A stretch of DNA of 64,000 nt from Streblospio benedicti (lineage: Eukaryota > Annelida > Polychaeta > Spionida > Spionidae). This document shows positions 22,561 through 34,966 of the stretch, one piece after another (position 1 is the first letter of the stretch; the number at the start of each line of letters is the position of its first letter). Location: NCBI GenBank assembly GCA_019095985.1, contig CM032661.1, positions 27,815,602-27,879,601 on the forward strand, written 5' to 3'. A model generated the notes under the pieces. It had not been told where the DNA came from and searched no databases. It saw only the letters and a list, made by a program, of their open reading frames with translations. A program made the position numbers and the translations under genes.

Positions 22561-24345
22561 CATTCAAAATTATATTAGGAATCCTATTTGAGGAATGCAT
22601 TGAAGGTCCCAGTGTGCAAATCACCCTAGACATGACATCCAAAGCCATTTCAAAGATGGGAATGGGTAAAGCAGCAGGTCCGTCGGGAGTAGTAGCAGAA
22701 ATGCTGAAACCCACAGGGGAGGTTGGTGTTAAGCTTGTTCATGACTTGATTGAAGAGATCATTCGTGAAGGTTGCATTCCATCTGAATGGGAGGAGAGCT
22801 ATACAGTTAGCCTCTACAAAAACAAAGGAGATGCAGTAGAGAGAGGCAATTACCGAGGGCTGAAGTTGATAGATCAAGTAATGAAAGTCCTTGAGAGAAT
22901 TGCTGAACAACTGATCAGAAAGAGAATAGTGATAGATGACATGCAGTTTGGCTTCATGCCAGGAAGGAGAACAACAGATGCTATCTTCATCGTTCGACAG
23001 GTGCAGGAGAAGTTTCTGGCAGCAAACAAGTCCTTGTACAAGTCATTTGTCGATCTTGGGAAGGCATTTGATCGGGTTCCTAGACAAGTCATATGGTGGG
23101 CCATGCGTAAGCTAGGCATGAAAGAGTGGCTTGTTAAGCTTGTCCAGTCAATGTATGCCAATGTACGTAGTCGTGTTCGTGTCGGAGATGGATACAGTGA
23201 AGAATTTCGTGTTATTGTAGGAGTGCATCAAGGTTCAGTCCTTAGTCCTCTGCTTTTCATCATGGTCCTAGAAGTCCTGTCTCATGAGTTCCACACTGGG
23301 TCCCCTTGGGAACTACTGTACGCTGATGACCTCGTCATTATGGTCAACTCTGTTGAAGAGTTATCAGAAATTGAGAAAAGGTGCACACCTGGAAGATGGG
23401 GATGGAAGCCAAGGGACTGCGTGTTAATATGGGTGAAACCAAATGTCTGGTCTCTGGGTCACACCTAGACAAATTGCTCAAAAGTGGAGAATACCCATGT
23501 GCTGTATGCCTGCGGGGGGTAGCGAGAAACTCCATCTACTGTGGCAAATGTCTATGCTGGGTGCACAAACGGTGTAGTGGAATTGAGGGTGTTCTCAAAC
23601 CTGATCCAGACTACATATGCCCACGATGTAAAGGTACCGCCAGGCCAATCGATGGCAGGCCAATCAAGGAGATCCCAGTTGGCGAACACATGTTAGAGGT
23701 TGTGACAGAGTTTTGTTACTTAGGTGACATGTTGTCCAGTGGTGGAGGCTGTGATTTAGCTGCAACTGTCAGATGCAAAACTGCATGGGGCAAATTCCGT
23801 GAGCTACTGTCAGTCCTCACCAACAGGCACATTCCTTTATCTTCGAGAGGTAGTGTATTCCACCTGTGTACGTAGTGCTATGCTTCATGGGTCTGAGACA
23901 TGGGCAGCATCCTCTAGTACTATAAACCGCCTGAGAAGAAATGACAGAGCTATGATCCGCTGGATGTGTGGTGTGAAGCCTAATGATGATACCAGTTCAG
24001 AGAGCCTTTTGGAGAAACTGAGTATTACAGATATTGATAGTGTGCTTCGTAAAGGGAGACTGAGATGGCTAGGCCATGTTGAGCACAGTTCTGGCTGGAT
24101 TAGCCAAGTAAGAAAGCTTGAGATAGAAGGAAGACAAGGAAAGGGAAGACCGAAACAGACTTGGGATGCAGTCTTGCAGAAAGATCGTGCAAGTATGGGC
24201 ATGAGTTTGGTAGATCCAAATGACCGAAAGGCTTGGAGGGGACGGTTGAGATCCAGACTGGGCAGCCAGGCCACACCCTCTGAATGAGGAATAATTAGGA
24301 CCTGTTTAAAATAAATTTAGGATTTGATTGATTTGATTTGATTGA
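22560..24345 (+). mobile_element. Non-LTR retrotransposon (LINE), 5'-truncated, with PHD-like finger
   Basis: A reverse transcriptase is read from about 22575: KAAGPSGVVAEML, NYRGLKLIDQVMKVLERI, QFGFMPGRRTTDAIF, FVDLGKAFDRVPR (motif A), GVHQGSVLSPLLFIMVLE, LLYADDLVIM (catalytic YADD). After motif C comes a Cys-rich finger (CAVC ... CGKC ... HKRC ... CPRC), then the typical C-terminal part (SAMLHGSETWAASS, GRLRWLGHVEH, WRGRLRSRLG). The endonuclease part is absent (5' truncation). Two frameshifts split the frame, near 23390 and near 23840, so it is dead but fairly young. The 3' end has a GATTT/GATT-type simple tail (24320-24345). It resembles RTE-like elements; clade not certain. Confidence 0.9.
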
Positions 24346-24759
24346 TTCTTAATTCTATTAGAAAAGTACTTTCCATGAATGACATAGGCTAAGTGATACG
24401 TGAAAATTACCTTAGAATACCTAAAGTCGTGTTAGTCTACATGATGCCGGAAATAGTAATGCGACTATTGATATTGATTAATTCTACTGCGCATCACGTC
24501 CCGCGCTTCTGGGAAGTGAAGAATAATTACGAACGATCTTAATGGAAGTTTATGCACAAGTCGAACATATTATTCACAGGGTTTGAAGCAACAAGTATCA
24601 ACAAGTTCATAATTGATTATAATCATGTCACCTCTTCTGATTGGGAGGGGGAAGGGGGACATGTGTCACAAAAATATTTTTTGTCCTACAAGACATTTTT
24701 CTTCATTACAAATTCATATTTGATAAAAAGATTTGAATAATCAATCACAAGTAACTTTC
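24346..24759. other. Spacer without recognised features
   Basis: AT-rich sequence between the LINE tail and the SINE. A 62-codon frame at 24552-24740 has no motif or splice support. Confidence 0.4.
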
Positions 24760-25009
24760 AGGGATTCACCTGGGGAGCATACAGCAGTACATCGCTATCA
24801 TAGCGCCGACGTGCTAATCACTCACATTGGTGTAACTCGCCTGATATGTATATATTCAATGTGTAGGTACCACTGAGCAGTGTGCAACCTGTTCAGAGGT
24901 AGGTTTGCTCAACACCCACCATCAGACCCAACCGGGAATCGAACTCACGACCTTCTGGTCACAAGTCTAACTCCCTCCAGCTCCCTATCCACTTGGCCAC
25001 GGAAGCACC
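24760..25009 (-). mobile_element. tRNA-derived SINE, copy A
   Basis: On the minus strand it starts GGTGCTTCCGTGGCCAAGTG (A-box TGGCCAAGTGGA) and has a B-box GAGTTCGATTCCCGG about 60 bp on, as in a tRNA promoter. It continues with a body containing AGGTTGCACACTGCTC and ATGTGAGTGATTAGCACGT. The same body blocks are in the copy near 51685-51905, so this is a repeat family and not a tRNA gene. The 3' end is not sharply defined. Confidence 0.75.
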
Positions 25010-25079
25010 TATACTTGTACATTTGTACTTGTTTTGATGCTATATATTCTTTTTTAAAAACATACGGGATGTGTTTTAA

Positions 25080-25353
25080 TAATAAATAATAATAATAATA
25101 ATACAGAGGTATTTAAAGTGCCAATATCCATACGCTCATTGACACTTTACAATCAAAGTTACATAATAATTACTGTAAAATTGAAACATTAACATTAAGA
25201 ATACCAATTAAAAATCACACAGTACATTAAGTTGCATTATTAAAAGAAATATTAAACAATTAAATGGATTTTTAAAAGCGTCTTAAGAGTTTAAATCAGT
25301 GCAATTTCTAAGAGTTGATAGCAAACCATTCCATAAACGTGGAGCAACATTAA
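25080..25353 (-). mobile_element. 3' end of a CR1/L2-like LINE, copy 2
   Basis: It matches the element at 6715-7060 block by block: an (ATA)n run, 'gtgccaata', 'ccatacgctcattgacactt', 'cattaagttgcattattaaa' and 'aaaccattccataaacgtg'. It is oriented on the minus strand with the (ATT)n tail at the low coordinate. It is 5'-truncated. Confidence 0.7.
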
Positions 25354-26227
25354 AGAGACATGCACAGGTGAATTTTATGTCACATCAACCTTTTATGCCA
25401 CATGAATAGTACTTGCTGAGCCATTTGAATATATACATTTTTATCTATGTGTGTAACATAACATGAATCTGGTTAATCGACCACCGCATGTTAAAACCAT
25501 GAATCTGGTGAATCTCAAATAAACGTGCACTTGTGCCTACATAGCCTTACCGTTTTGGTTCCAATCTGTTATAATGTGCAATTTTCCATTTCTTCACAAT
25601 TAATCATTACTCTAAACTGGTTTCATGAAATGTACCCAAAAATCCTGTCTGAATATTTACATTGTGTCAGCCTTAATAAATATTTCTGACAAGCTGGTTT
25701 TGGCTGTCAGCGCACGGGTGATAGAGGCTGTAAAATAATGCAGTCCAGGGGAGATACGAAAATGACAATCATTATGGTAGCCTAAATTTTATGGGTATTG
25801 ATATTTTATCAAAACGCATACTAATAATTGTAAAATCATAAGTTATTAGGAGCAACATGCCAAGTGTATCAAAAAACAAAATATTTAATTCAATCTATCT
25901 AAGGAGGCATTTGCTGTGCATGTCCCTTTAACAAAATTTATAGGTGATGGTGTTAGCCCTAGGTGTTATTAAAAGAAGAGACTCATTTGACCTTAAAGAT
26001 CGAGTAATTAACGGTCATTTGATTTCACAGAAATCAAATCACATATATATATTCTGGTGCCAATTAAGTAATCAAGGACTTAAAAACAAACAATAATACT
26101 TTATAATTGATCCTCTGTAATACTGGCAACCAATGTGATTGAATCATGGTTTCTGTTATGTGTGATTGTTTTGATATGCGCTTGATCATGAGGGCACGTG
26201 TGAATTAAGTGCTCTATACGTAGGGGG

Positions 26228-27482
26228 TATTCATAGTTCGATGCCCTGCCCCCTTTTCTGGTTTTGACGTGGGTCTCACAAATGTTCCTATCGCCCGTAG
26301 TAAATAGAGAGAAATTGCCGACTTTCTACCCAAGAATGTTGAATAAAAATTGTGCTGATCTTCTTAGTTTTAACTTGGGATAAATTCGGTAACCTCTGTT
26401 CTACAACATACCGGAAGTATTCTCAGAAATCATTGATAATAAAGATTTGCTGGGGCATTTAGTTTTCAATCTTTTTACATCCACTACCAGCCGCTACTCT
26501 CAATTGCATCGCGCTATTGTCGGTGTTGACAGATTACGGCGTGTGATAAAGGCTCATATGTTCTTGCAAATGGCGTCACTTTTAAATCGCCAAATAGTGA
26601 TAAATTTGTGAAACGAATGGATTATCATTGTTACAATAACATACCCATCAAGAATTCACACGTCGGATCAATTATGAACTGGTTATGAAGACATGGACGA
26701 AAGGATATTTCTCAAATCACGCACATTGTTTGAAAATCACAGTGGTTTGTGCGTGTGTGTTGGCGATGAAGAAATTTGACAGCTTACACGGCTGTACGCA
26801 TACGACACATATATTTGAAGACGTTTTTATAGAGTCTTTCACTCAAGTAAGCTGTGTTATGTTCATTTTCGTATCATCTGTACCCTTTATGATGACTCAC
26901 AACAGTCATATTATTTTACGAGTATGAGAACTTTTAGAAATTCGTCTTTATAAAGTGTACCTCGAACCGATCTTTGAATCGAGGGCAGCACTAGCTACTG
27001 TACATGCACTCGCTACGTGTTTGGAAGATAATCTAGACTTAAAAATCCATATTCCTATAACTAGATGTTGAAAATAAGAACCGCGATACGATTCTGTGTA
27101 CACGTGGACAATTCATGTAAAAATTAAGTATTTATAGAGGCAACAGAAACGTTATTGTCTCAGACATAAAACTGTCAAAATGCCAGTGACGGTGTGCGGT
27201 GGCGTTTTTACTACGTCATAACTCTTCTAAATCGATAATTGATAGGTATACATTGGATACAATGTAGAAAAGAGGAAAGGTAGTGCATCCCAACTGAAAA
27301 ATTAATACGTTTAGCACATTTTCATTCAAGAATCTGGTGTCAAAACATGACAATTTCTCAGTTTACTACGGGAGGAGATAAAACTTGTGAGACTATGATA
27401 GCGCACCTGCGTATGTTTGTATGAAGCCGCTATCTGATTGGCTGGCTGATGTAAAAAGGGGCGTGGCTCGGAACTATGAATA
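26228..27482. mobile_element. Long-TIR DNA element, about 1.25 kb
   Basis: The left end TATTCATAGTTC is mirrored at the right end (gaactatgaata). The inverted similarity runs well inward with gaps: 'gtctcacaa', 'cccgtagtaaa', 'gagaaattg', 'aaaattgtgct' all recur inverted. Arms are roughly 200-280 bp. A TA is present at each end, compatible with a Tc1/mariner-type target. The central part has no transposase frame, so it is non-autonomous. Confidence 0.65.
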
Positions 27483-28430
27483 CACAACAGAGGTCACAAA
27501 ATCGTGCCATTCAAAAAGGGGGGGTGGGGGTGGGTAGTTCACAAACATCTATTGCCTGTGAAAGCGGGTACGTAAAAAAGAACAAAACAATCTTTAACCT
27601 GTGTGCTCCACCCCCACTTGTAAATGTGATCCCCTTAATAATTATAAAAAACACAGGGGCAACTTATAGTTCTAATTATCATAGACTAAAATAAATAAGA
27701 AATGCCTTATATAATTAGGCATACACCATAGATATATTTTATTCTTACAGATTCAGGAGGGAGTCATTGGTGTTAAACAGGGTACACTCTTTATAAATTG
27801 CCTCCTGTCCAAGTCTGGGCGCTGGCCTCAGGTGGCCCTTGCCTTGGCCTTGCCCTCTGCTCCACTGGTACTAGTCACGAACAAGGACTGGTGATTAGTT
27901 AATGTTTATGGCCTTCAGGGAGTCAGGATCAGTAAGTATAAAACTGCTACCTTCACATTGTTGGTTTTTTTTATCAAAGACTGTCAAACTTAGTCAATAT
28001 AGATCGGTAATTTAGGAGATACGTGGTAAACAGAGGATACAGATACATCGGTGAATTCATAACAAAACAATAAATAAATTCGTATAAATAAATTAGTATA
28101 AATAAAAACAAGTGTTCGCATACAATCAAATAGGATACTACTTTGATACATAGAAATACTTGCAAAGATGCCCCAAGATCGTAAAGAGGCTCGAACAATG
28201 ATTGTTGATTTAAGGTGGACGTTTTATTTTGTTATTTATTTCTGTTATATCGGGTAAGTAAGATGTTTTACTTATTCAAAATTTAATTTCCGGTAAGGAA
28301 AGTTTTGTCATTATTTTAGAATGAATTTAGTTAATAGACTTGGTTTACTATTATTAATAAGCATTTTATATCAATATTTATTTACTCAATGCTATAATGA
28401 GTGAGTTTGCAGTAATTTTGAGCCAAGGTT
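27483..28430. other. Spacer without recognised genes
   Basis: Contains a G-run near 27519-27535 and AT-rich sequence. Small frames at 27476-27694 (+) and 27974-28198 (-) show no motif, codon bias or splice support. Confidence 0.4.
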
Positions 28431-28990
28431 TGTTCTTTCAAACCCATTAGAAGACGTATTGTAAACACCATTTTCCCCTTTTTACACGCTGTGGTGAACT
28501 CTTGAAATCAAGTCACACAACACATACTTCGGGCTTGGGATAAACCTCAGTAGTGATCTGTCATTCTTGCCGCATATCAGTAAAGTCTCCAACAAAGCAA
28601 GTTCTTCACTCGGTTTCATCTGTAGAATGGCAGCAAGATTCGTTGCCAATGTCCTATTTTGCACAAACATGTACCATAACCTTCTCTACAAGATACTGAA
28701 TGGTGATGTATCAGTCCATCCAAGAAAAGGCCTAATAAATAGAGGTAGCCATGGCCGCCTAATTCTGACACGTTCAAAGACGAGTTGTTTTGCTAAGTCC
28801 TTTGTGTCTCGCACAATAAGAGATTGGAATGGCTTCGTCTTTCCCTTATTCGTTATCTTGTTCTAAGCTCTTCCTTTTACTAACTCACTCATTCTTTTTA
28901 CTTTTACTCTTTTTTTTCTCTTCTCTACCGCACACAGCCTATAAGCGTATTGATATACGGCAGGCTGTAAAAACCTGAAACTGAAACCTG
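28430..28990 (+). mobile_element. 3' end of a CR1/jockey-like LINE, decayed
   Basis: Open pieces read LPHISKVSNKASSSLGFICR (the 'HI..V..KA...LGFI.R' region after reverse transcriptase) and, after a gap, SFVSRTIRDWNG (the conserved 'F..RTIRDWN.LP' tail). The stretch between them is too short, so an internal piece is missing. It ends near 28985 with 'gaaactgaaacctgaaa', a simple-repeat tail. 5'-truncated. Confidence 0.6.
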
Positions 28991-29866
28991 AAAATCATGT
29001 ATCACAGATTGTGATTGGGTTGAGGCCTTCAGGCGATGCTTGTCAAGGCTATACTGACACCTCCATATGATATACTCTCATTATACTCAATTGCTTGATT
29101 CATCTTTCTCTTTTGGCACCACAAATGAAACACCCACTGCCTTCAGTGATATATACTGTTTTCATGCTGTACTTTTGTTTAGTAATGTATTATGTCATAT
29201 AAATGTGTAGTTTCACTAGTTTGTTATTTATTCTTATCTGTAAACTTGCCTGGCTAAGTCAGATCAGGGTATTATTGCCCTCAATCCCCGCATGCTAGTT
29301 TGCAAAGACGCTGTGATGTCGCACTGCAGGCATTGTTATACATGTATATACACAAAAAATTGCAGTGACTTGATCGTTGTGTTGAATACGAAAGTATAGA
29401 GTGATTTTTTGTAAAATAAGAATGGGTATCAATATTATTTGTTACTATGAATTGATGTGCATCAAGTTTGAAAACTGACGATATGAGGAATTGAACTATT
29501 GACTTTTAGTATTGAGTAATTATATTGGGACCTCAAAACAAAGCCTCTTCTTCTTTATATTAATCCTAGTACTCAATGATGAGTATGATAGGATGTAGCA
29601 GCTGGCATATAGTCAGTATAGTACTATCGATCGGTTTACACCTACATCTTGTGTATGTATGGCATTATAAAATCCTACAGTGTTGTGGCTGCTGAGTGCA
29701 TTAATGAGGTGGTCATGAAGAATTTTGTAGATGATATTTTTAGCTGCTGACAAGTTATGAAATTCGTGATCTTCAAAGAAAAACTGTTATTGCACAAGTC
29801 TACTATAAAATATATACAATTTTGTCATGTTTGATGTATTTAATAAATATGGTGTTATGTTTCTAG
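28991..29866. other. Upstream region of the 526-codon gene
   Basis: AT-rich, with no recognised repeat or exon. The coding exon is preceded by a good acceptor (tttctag at 29859-29866), so a 5' UTR exon and promoter probably lie here or further up; none could be placed. Confidence 0.4.
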
Positions 29867-29872
29867 GTAAAA

Positions 29873-31453
29873 ATGAACGCCCACAGATGGCCTATATCAT
29901 CTAATGGAGGTCAAATTATTATCACACCCACCATTGCAGTTGCAACATCTACCAATAATTCCATCTCTCAAACGCTGTCTCAAGGTCAACTTGTCAATTT
30001 CAATCGCCTGATTACACCAGTCAATATACTTGATGGACAGTCACAGCAAGAGAATAGGTCAGGACAAATTGGGGAAGAAAATGCTACTCATTTGGACAAT
30101 GTTTATCCGTTTCCACTACTGCGCCCTGTTGAAATGGTGACTTGGCCAGACACGTTACAGCAGAGACATCTGCAGCATCAGCAACAACAAATTCAACAAC
30201 AGCAGTCACATCTCCAACAATTGAACACTCCACCACCAAGTGATGTAAGTGGTGTTCGTCCAAATTCCTTTGAAGAGCACCCTGCAGAAACTGTTGATGA
30301 TGTTCCATTGGAACTGACTACTACGGCTGAATCAAAATCAGATAGTAAAGAGAAAAGAAAAAGAAATCCCAAACCCATGCCAGAGACATGGAAAAAAAAT
30401 TTGAGAAAGAATAAACGTGCTAAAGGTGAAGCTTATCAAAGTGCCACTGGAAAAGAAGTTCCAGCAAAATCAATAAAAAATGTTGATTGTACAAAATGTA
30501 GACTTAGCTGTGAACATCTCATAGATATGTCACAAAGAGAATCAATTTTTGAGAGTTATTGGGGGACAGGGTCTTATCTGAGACAGAGGGATTTCATATG
30601 TTCCCATGTTATTGAAGAAGAAAAGGCGAGGACTACTGTGAAAGGAGAAGGTACAAGGAAAAGGGAGTTTACAAGACAATATTGGCTACCAAAGAAAAGT
30701 GGAAAACTGGTAAGAGTGTGTAAAAGTTTTTTCTTAGCAACACTTGACATTGGTTGTAAAACAATAGACTATGCACTAAAAAAAAGAAAAGGTGGGTTTT
30801 TCTGTGATGATGATCAACGAGGACGGCATGAACCCACTAATAAAGTACCAGAAGAAAAACTTGATGATATTCGTCAACATATAGAGTCATTTTGGCACTT
30901 AAATCAGAGTCCAAATAAGAAAAAGAAAAATGGACGTATCATACTTCCTCCGTCATTGAACATTCGAAAAATGTATCAAATGTATAAGGATTCATGTTTT
31001 GAGAAAGGAGAGACTGCACAAAAAGAGCATATATACAGACGGATATTCAACATGGAGTACAATATAACATTCTATGAGCCAAAAAAAGAACCGCTGACAA
31101 AAGAAGACTCCACAAGTGAAAAGCCTGTATCAATGCAGAAAAATAAGCCTAGTACCTCTGGCAATAACAACAGCACAGAGCAACAAAGACCTGAAAGTAA
31201 ACGGCAAGAGATGCCAAAGTTACAGCGAGCACCTGATACTTTAATGAAAGAGCGTGCACCACATGTGACATTACATTCCCAACAGAGTTTTAACCCAAGT
31301 ATGCCCCCACCCCATCACCTGCATAATGGAGGCATGTCTTTTACACAACAACCTCCATGCTTCCCTCCACGGGGGCCGATAGATGGGGCAGTGAATATGT
31401 CAATGTCTCCTCTACATCATACAGGGATATTTTTGCACCAATACCACAGTTAA
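29873..31453 (+). CDS. Uncharacterised protein with conserved Cys/Arg-rich core, Gln-rich N-terminus
   Basis: A single exon of 526 codons starts with ATG in the context gtaaaaATGAA just after a splice acceptor. Residues about 95-120 are Gln/His-rich; about 150-200 are basic (KEKRKRNPKPMPETWKKNLR). The core, about 200-405, has DCTKCRLSCEHL, FESYWGTGSYLRQRDFI, RKREFTRQYWLPKKSG, VRVCKSFFLATLDI, DQRGRHEP, LNIRKMYQMYKDSC and HIYRRIFNMEYNITFYEPKK. The C-terminus is Ser/Pro/Gln-rich and disordered. From memory, the core matches the N-terminal half of an invertebrate family (C..KC..F...R..IF..FW ... QRDFI ... V.VC..FF..TL.I ... RGRH) whose longer members continue into a transposase-like region, which is absent here. 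An exapted, probably nuclear and DNA-binding host protein is a fair inference; the function is unknown. Confidence 0.8.
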   Translation: MNAHRWPISSNGGQIIITPTIAVATSTNNSISQTLSQGQLVNFNRLITPVNILDGQSQQENRSGQIGEENATHLDNVYPFPLLRPVEMVTWPDTLQQRHLQHQQQQIQQQQSHLQQLNTPPPSDVSGVRPNSFEEHPAETVDDVPLELTTTAESKSDSKEKRKRNPKPMPETWKKNLRKNKRAKGEAYQSATGKEVPAKSIKNVDCTKCRLSCEHLIDMSQRESIFESYWGTGSYLRQRDFICSHVIEEEKARTTVKGEGTRKREFTRQYWLPKKSGKLVRVCKSFFLATLDIGCKTIDYALKKRKGGFFCDDDQRGRHEPTNKVPEEKLDDIRQHIESFWHLNQSPNKKKKNGRIILPPSLNIRKMYQMYKDSCFEKGETAQKEHIYRRIFNMEYNITFYEPKKEPLTKEDSTSEKPVSMQKNKPSTSGNNNSTEQQRPESKRQEMPKLQRAPDTLMKERAPHVTLHSQQSFNPSMPPPHHLHNGGMSFTQQPPCFPPRGPIDGAVNMSMSPLHHTGIFLHQYHS

Positions 31454-34400
31454 ACATCTTTTAGCATTGTTGAAGGTCACCATAAAAAAAGGAATAATAT
31501 ACAATGAAAATGTCATTATTTTTCCCTATTATTAGGCTACATATATATTATATTATCCACGTAGCCTTGACCTTGTATGACGTAATGAACTAGTTCTAAT
31601 GGGAATCTTGCATGTGGATTGTTAATCATTTTCTGGCTTGCATGCAGATAATTTGCTATACACTAGCAACAACAGTAAATATATCGAAATAAGAGTAACT
31701 TGCTTTTTCATAAGATTTTCATGTTTAGTATATCAAATTTATGAAAACACTGTCGATAAAGAAAATTGCGATCAGGCAGGTCACAGCTGAGTGGATCATA
31801 TTAACCACAAAATCACAAACTATAAACCTCGTATTTACATTATTGAAGATGTCTCTAGAAGACGAAATGTACAGACAGAAATGAAATATATTTGTTGATT
31901 TTATTATCTTAATATATTTGGACTATTTGTCATTGGATTTATTTTTAGAAGTTGATAATGAAGTTAGCTATTTCTTATTTATTAAATGAATTATATTAAT
32001 GGGGAAGAATTTAGTTAAAGGGTCCTGCAGGACAAACACATCTAAAATTTATTTCTTGGTTTAATGTTGTTTTGTGACGGATATTATTGATATTACTCTT
32101 AGCAAAAAAGGAATCTTATGATTGCATTGAAATTAAAGGAAAGGAATAGATGTATTAAAATACATCAGACAGCACCATATAATTGCTATGTAAGTTACAA
32201 GTCATGAAATGTCATCAAATTCAGCACTTGGTGTCCTTTAAGAAGCCTAATTATTTCTCTTTATTTTTGTGTTGAATAAGGTTTTGAATTGTGTTTCTTA
32301 TCTTTAAATTTAATGTCTTTGTAGCTTTAGCTGTGATAGATAACAATAATATGGGCTTGCAAAGAAATCATGATTTTTTTTTCAATGATTTAATTGTATT
32401 GATGTAATTGATACTATGCATAGAAATTCGTAACAATCACTATTAATTTTAAAGATAATCATGTTGGTATGCAGCTTTTGCTGTAATTTTTTTCTACTCA
32501 AAACAAAGATTCAACATGTATGTGTTCGATTTTGGTTTTATCTTAGATTGGTTGGAAAGTAAATTGGTAATATAATGTAATGAAAGTTACTTATATTTAG
32601 TATTTAGTTTATTTTACGAATTATATATTTTTGTGTATTAAATGGTCTCAAAGTTAACTTTACAAGTATTTATTAAGATCACTACGAATTGTTTAATAAA
32701 TATTCACATCGCTATGATTTACAGTAAGCAAAAGTGTATTGATGAAAACATAGATTCTCCTCTAATAATTATTTGTTCTTATCTAATATGCAAGTTCTTA
32801 TGAAATAAAAGGAAAACTGCAATAGATTATTTGCAATGTTAAGTACTGATGAACTCATCACGGCTCATCCGATAATGCATGGCTCACGAAATTATTTGTG
32901 AACATTCAATTGTATTCGTCTGTTTTCCAATGAGAACATTTAAAGATGGTAATATCAAAAATTTGCTGTCATCAGTCAATAAAAAGCGACTTATATTTCA
33001 GGTAAAATTAATAATTTTTTCTATCTCCTTTTGAATCGCAATTGAGTCAATTTGACATTTTCACTAAATTATAATCATTGCATATTCAGTCTTTTTTGTT
33101 TAAAACTTTGAATTCTTATTCATTCTGTATGTAAGTCAGAATAAATACCATGCTATAATGATGCAAAAATTATGTTGTAAAAAACCTAGAAGAGTAACAT
33201 TTGTTAGTAAGAAATATACAAACGATTGTAACTGAAAATCATTAAAATCATGAAATTCAAATTTTGCAAACATGACTGATAATTTCAACTACTCAGTATT
33301 CAAAAATTGTGTGTAATCACTGTTATTGAATTCATACTGTTGCTGCGATAGTTATTGGTGTAAGGTATACACAGCAGCTGCAAAAAGTAGTCTCATGGGT
33401 ACTAGTTCTACTAATTAAGTGACTGGCAGGGAACGTTGCACATAGTCGCCATTGTGCCCATACTACTATTGAAATTAGGAGTGGGGTGCGGACAGCTGAC
33501 TCTCCAAGCCTATTCCATTTTGGTACTAGCAAGGGTGACCTCCGTGAATTTTGTCTGTGTTTGTGTGCGTCTGTCAGTGGGTGTCTGCCCCACCCCCCAC
33601 CAGACCCATGCCCTCTGGTGTGGTGGTCTTCATTTATTGATGCTTCCATGGGATATAATATATTGAAAAAGATAAGAGGGACTTCACCCAACCGCAGCTG
33701 AGCAGTTGAAAAAAAGGCGCACATACAGTACCTGCCTATAGGCAAAGCAGGGGGAGGGGGCACACCTTTGACTTTGAGGCTAATAACGTATAATTTTATA
33801 CTGTGTATGTACTATTCATTCCATGTTCGAGACCATAGATATATTGATGAAATATTGTGTGTATGTTTTGTTATCTTAAATTCTTGTAAATACCCAGTAT
33901 TCTCCATTTAATGCTAGTAATAGCATACTGGTTTGCTTTTTTCAATTTGATTATTAAGAAACATCGTCGGTTTTCACGGCTTGATCACTCACACTGCCTG
34001 AAGGTCCTTGTTCATACTAACTGCGTATATAGTCGTGAAATATCACGATGATTAAGAAAGTATTACATGTATTTTGTTAATTTGCGTTCACTTTTAGAAT
34101 CTTTGGATTGGTCGCCATCGATCTTCATTATCAGTGGAAAGTGTGTAACTGCATGGTACCACAAGATTTTCTGTCTCATTAATTGTTGGTTGGTTGTGGT
34201 CAATATTACAAATTCTCAATATTTTTGTTGCCAATTTCCATGAAGGTCAGTTATTGCTATGGTCAGTTTGCATATGATATGATATTTTGGAACCGTTTTG
34301 TGGGCATGCAACATATGCAAGGTTTGCAACACTTTGTTTAAAAAGACAAAATAACTACATGAATGGCCATGAATACTGATTTTTTTATTAGATCACTTCT

Positions 34401-34966
34401 AATACTAGATATTGTCTTGCACTCTTTAATAATGGGAAAACAAACATAATGCCATGTTGCAAAGACAGAGAATAAAATGCTCACGTTGATATATATTTAG
34501 GTTATGATGCTTGATTTTTGGTTATTATCCCGGGTTAATTGTGAACTCTTCCAGTACCATTCAGATACCCTGCCTATTATAACATCCTCAATTACAAACT
34601 ATTCACTTATACACATATGCATGTATATATTTTTACAGTTTTACGGATCATAATTATGTTGATAACATTTATTGTTATTTCAGAAATCCTGAAATACTGA
34701 GTAGGCCTACTATATTATAAATTCTAAGGCAATCATTTAAACACTGATAAGTATAAACATGAATAGAATATCGTACCTCTTATAAAATATAAGTCAAACA
34801 GTCTTTTCCCCGCCTTTAATATATACAAATTATTATATACGTGTGCCAAAGTGACATACATTACATCATATTCAACTATGGTATAGCTAGGTTGATGATG
34901 AACATGGTATATGTTACTTTTGGGTCCCCCTGTATTGAATGGCATCTACGTTAACTTTATTTGTAG
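31454..34966. other. 3' UTR and gene-free AT-rich spacer
   Basis: The AT-rich run after the 526-codon frame is probably its 3' UTR; AATAAA-type signals occur near 32695 and 32803. A GC-richer patch at about 33340-33775 with CCACCCC runs looks like an inserted repeat but has no terminal repeats that I could see. No exon is supportable. Confidence 0.45.

Noticed and set aside
22406-22714. 102-codon minus frame at the LINE 5' edge
   Set aside because: Overlaps the LINE coding strand and shows no motif; chance antisense frame.
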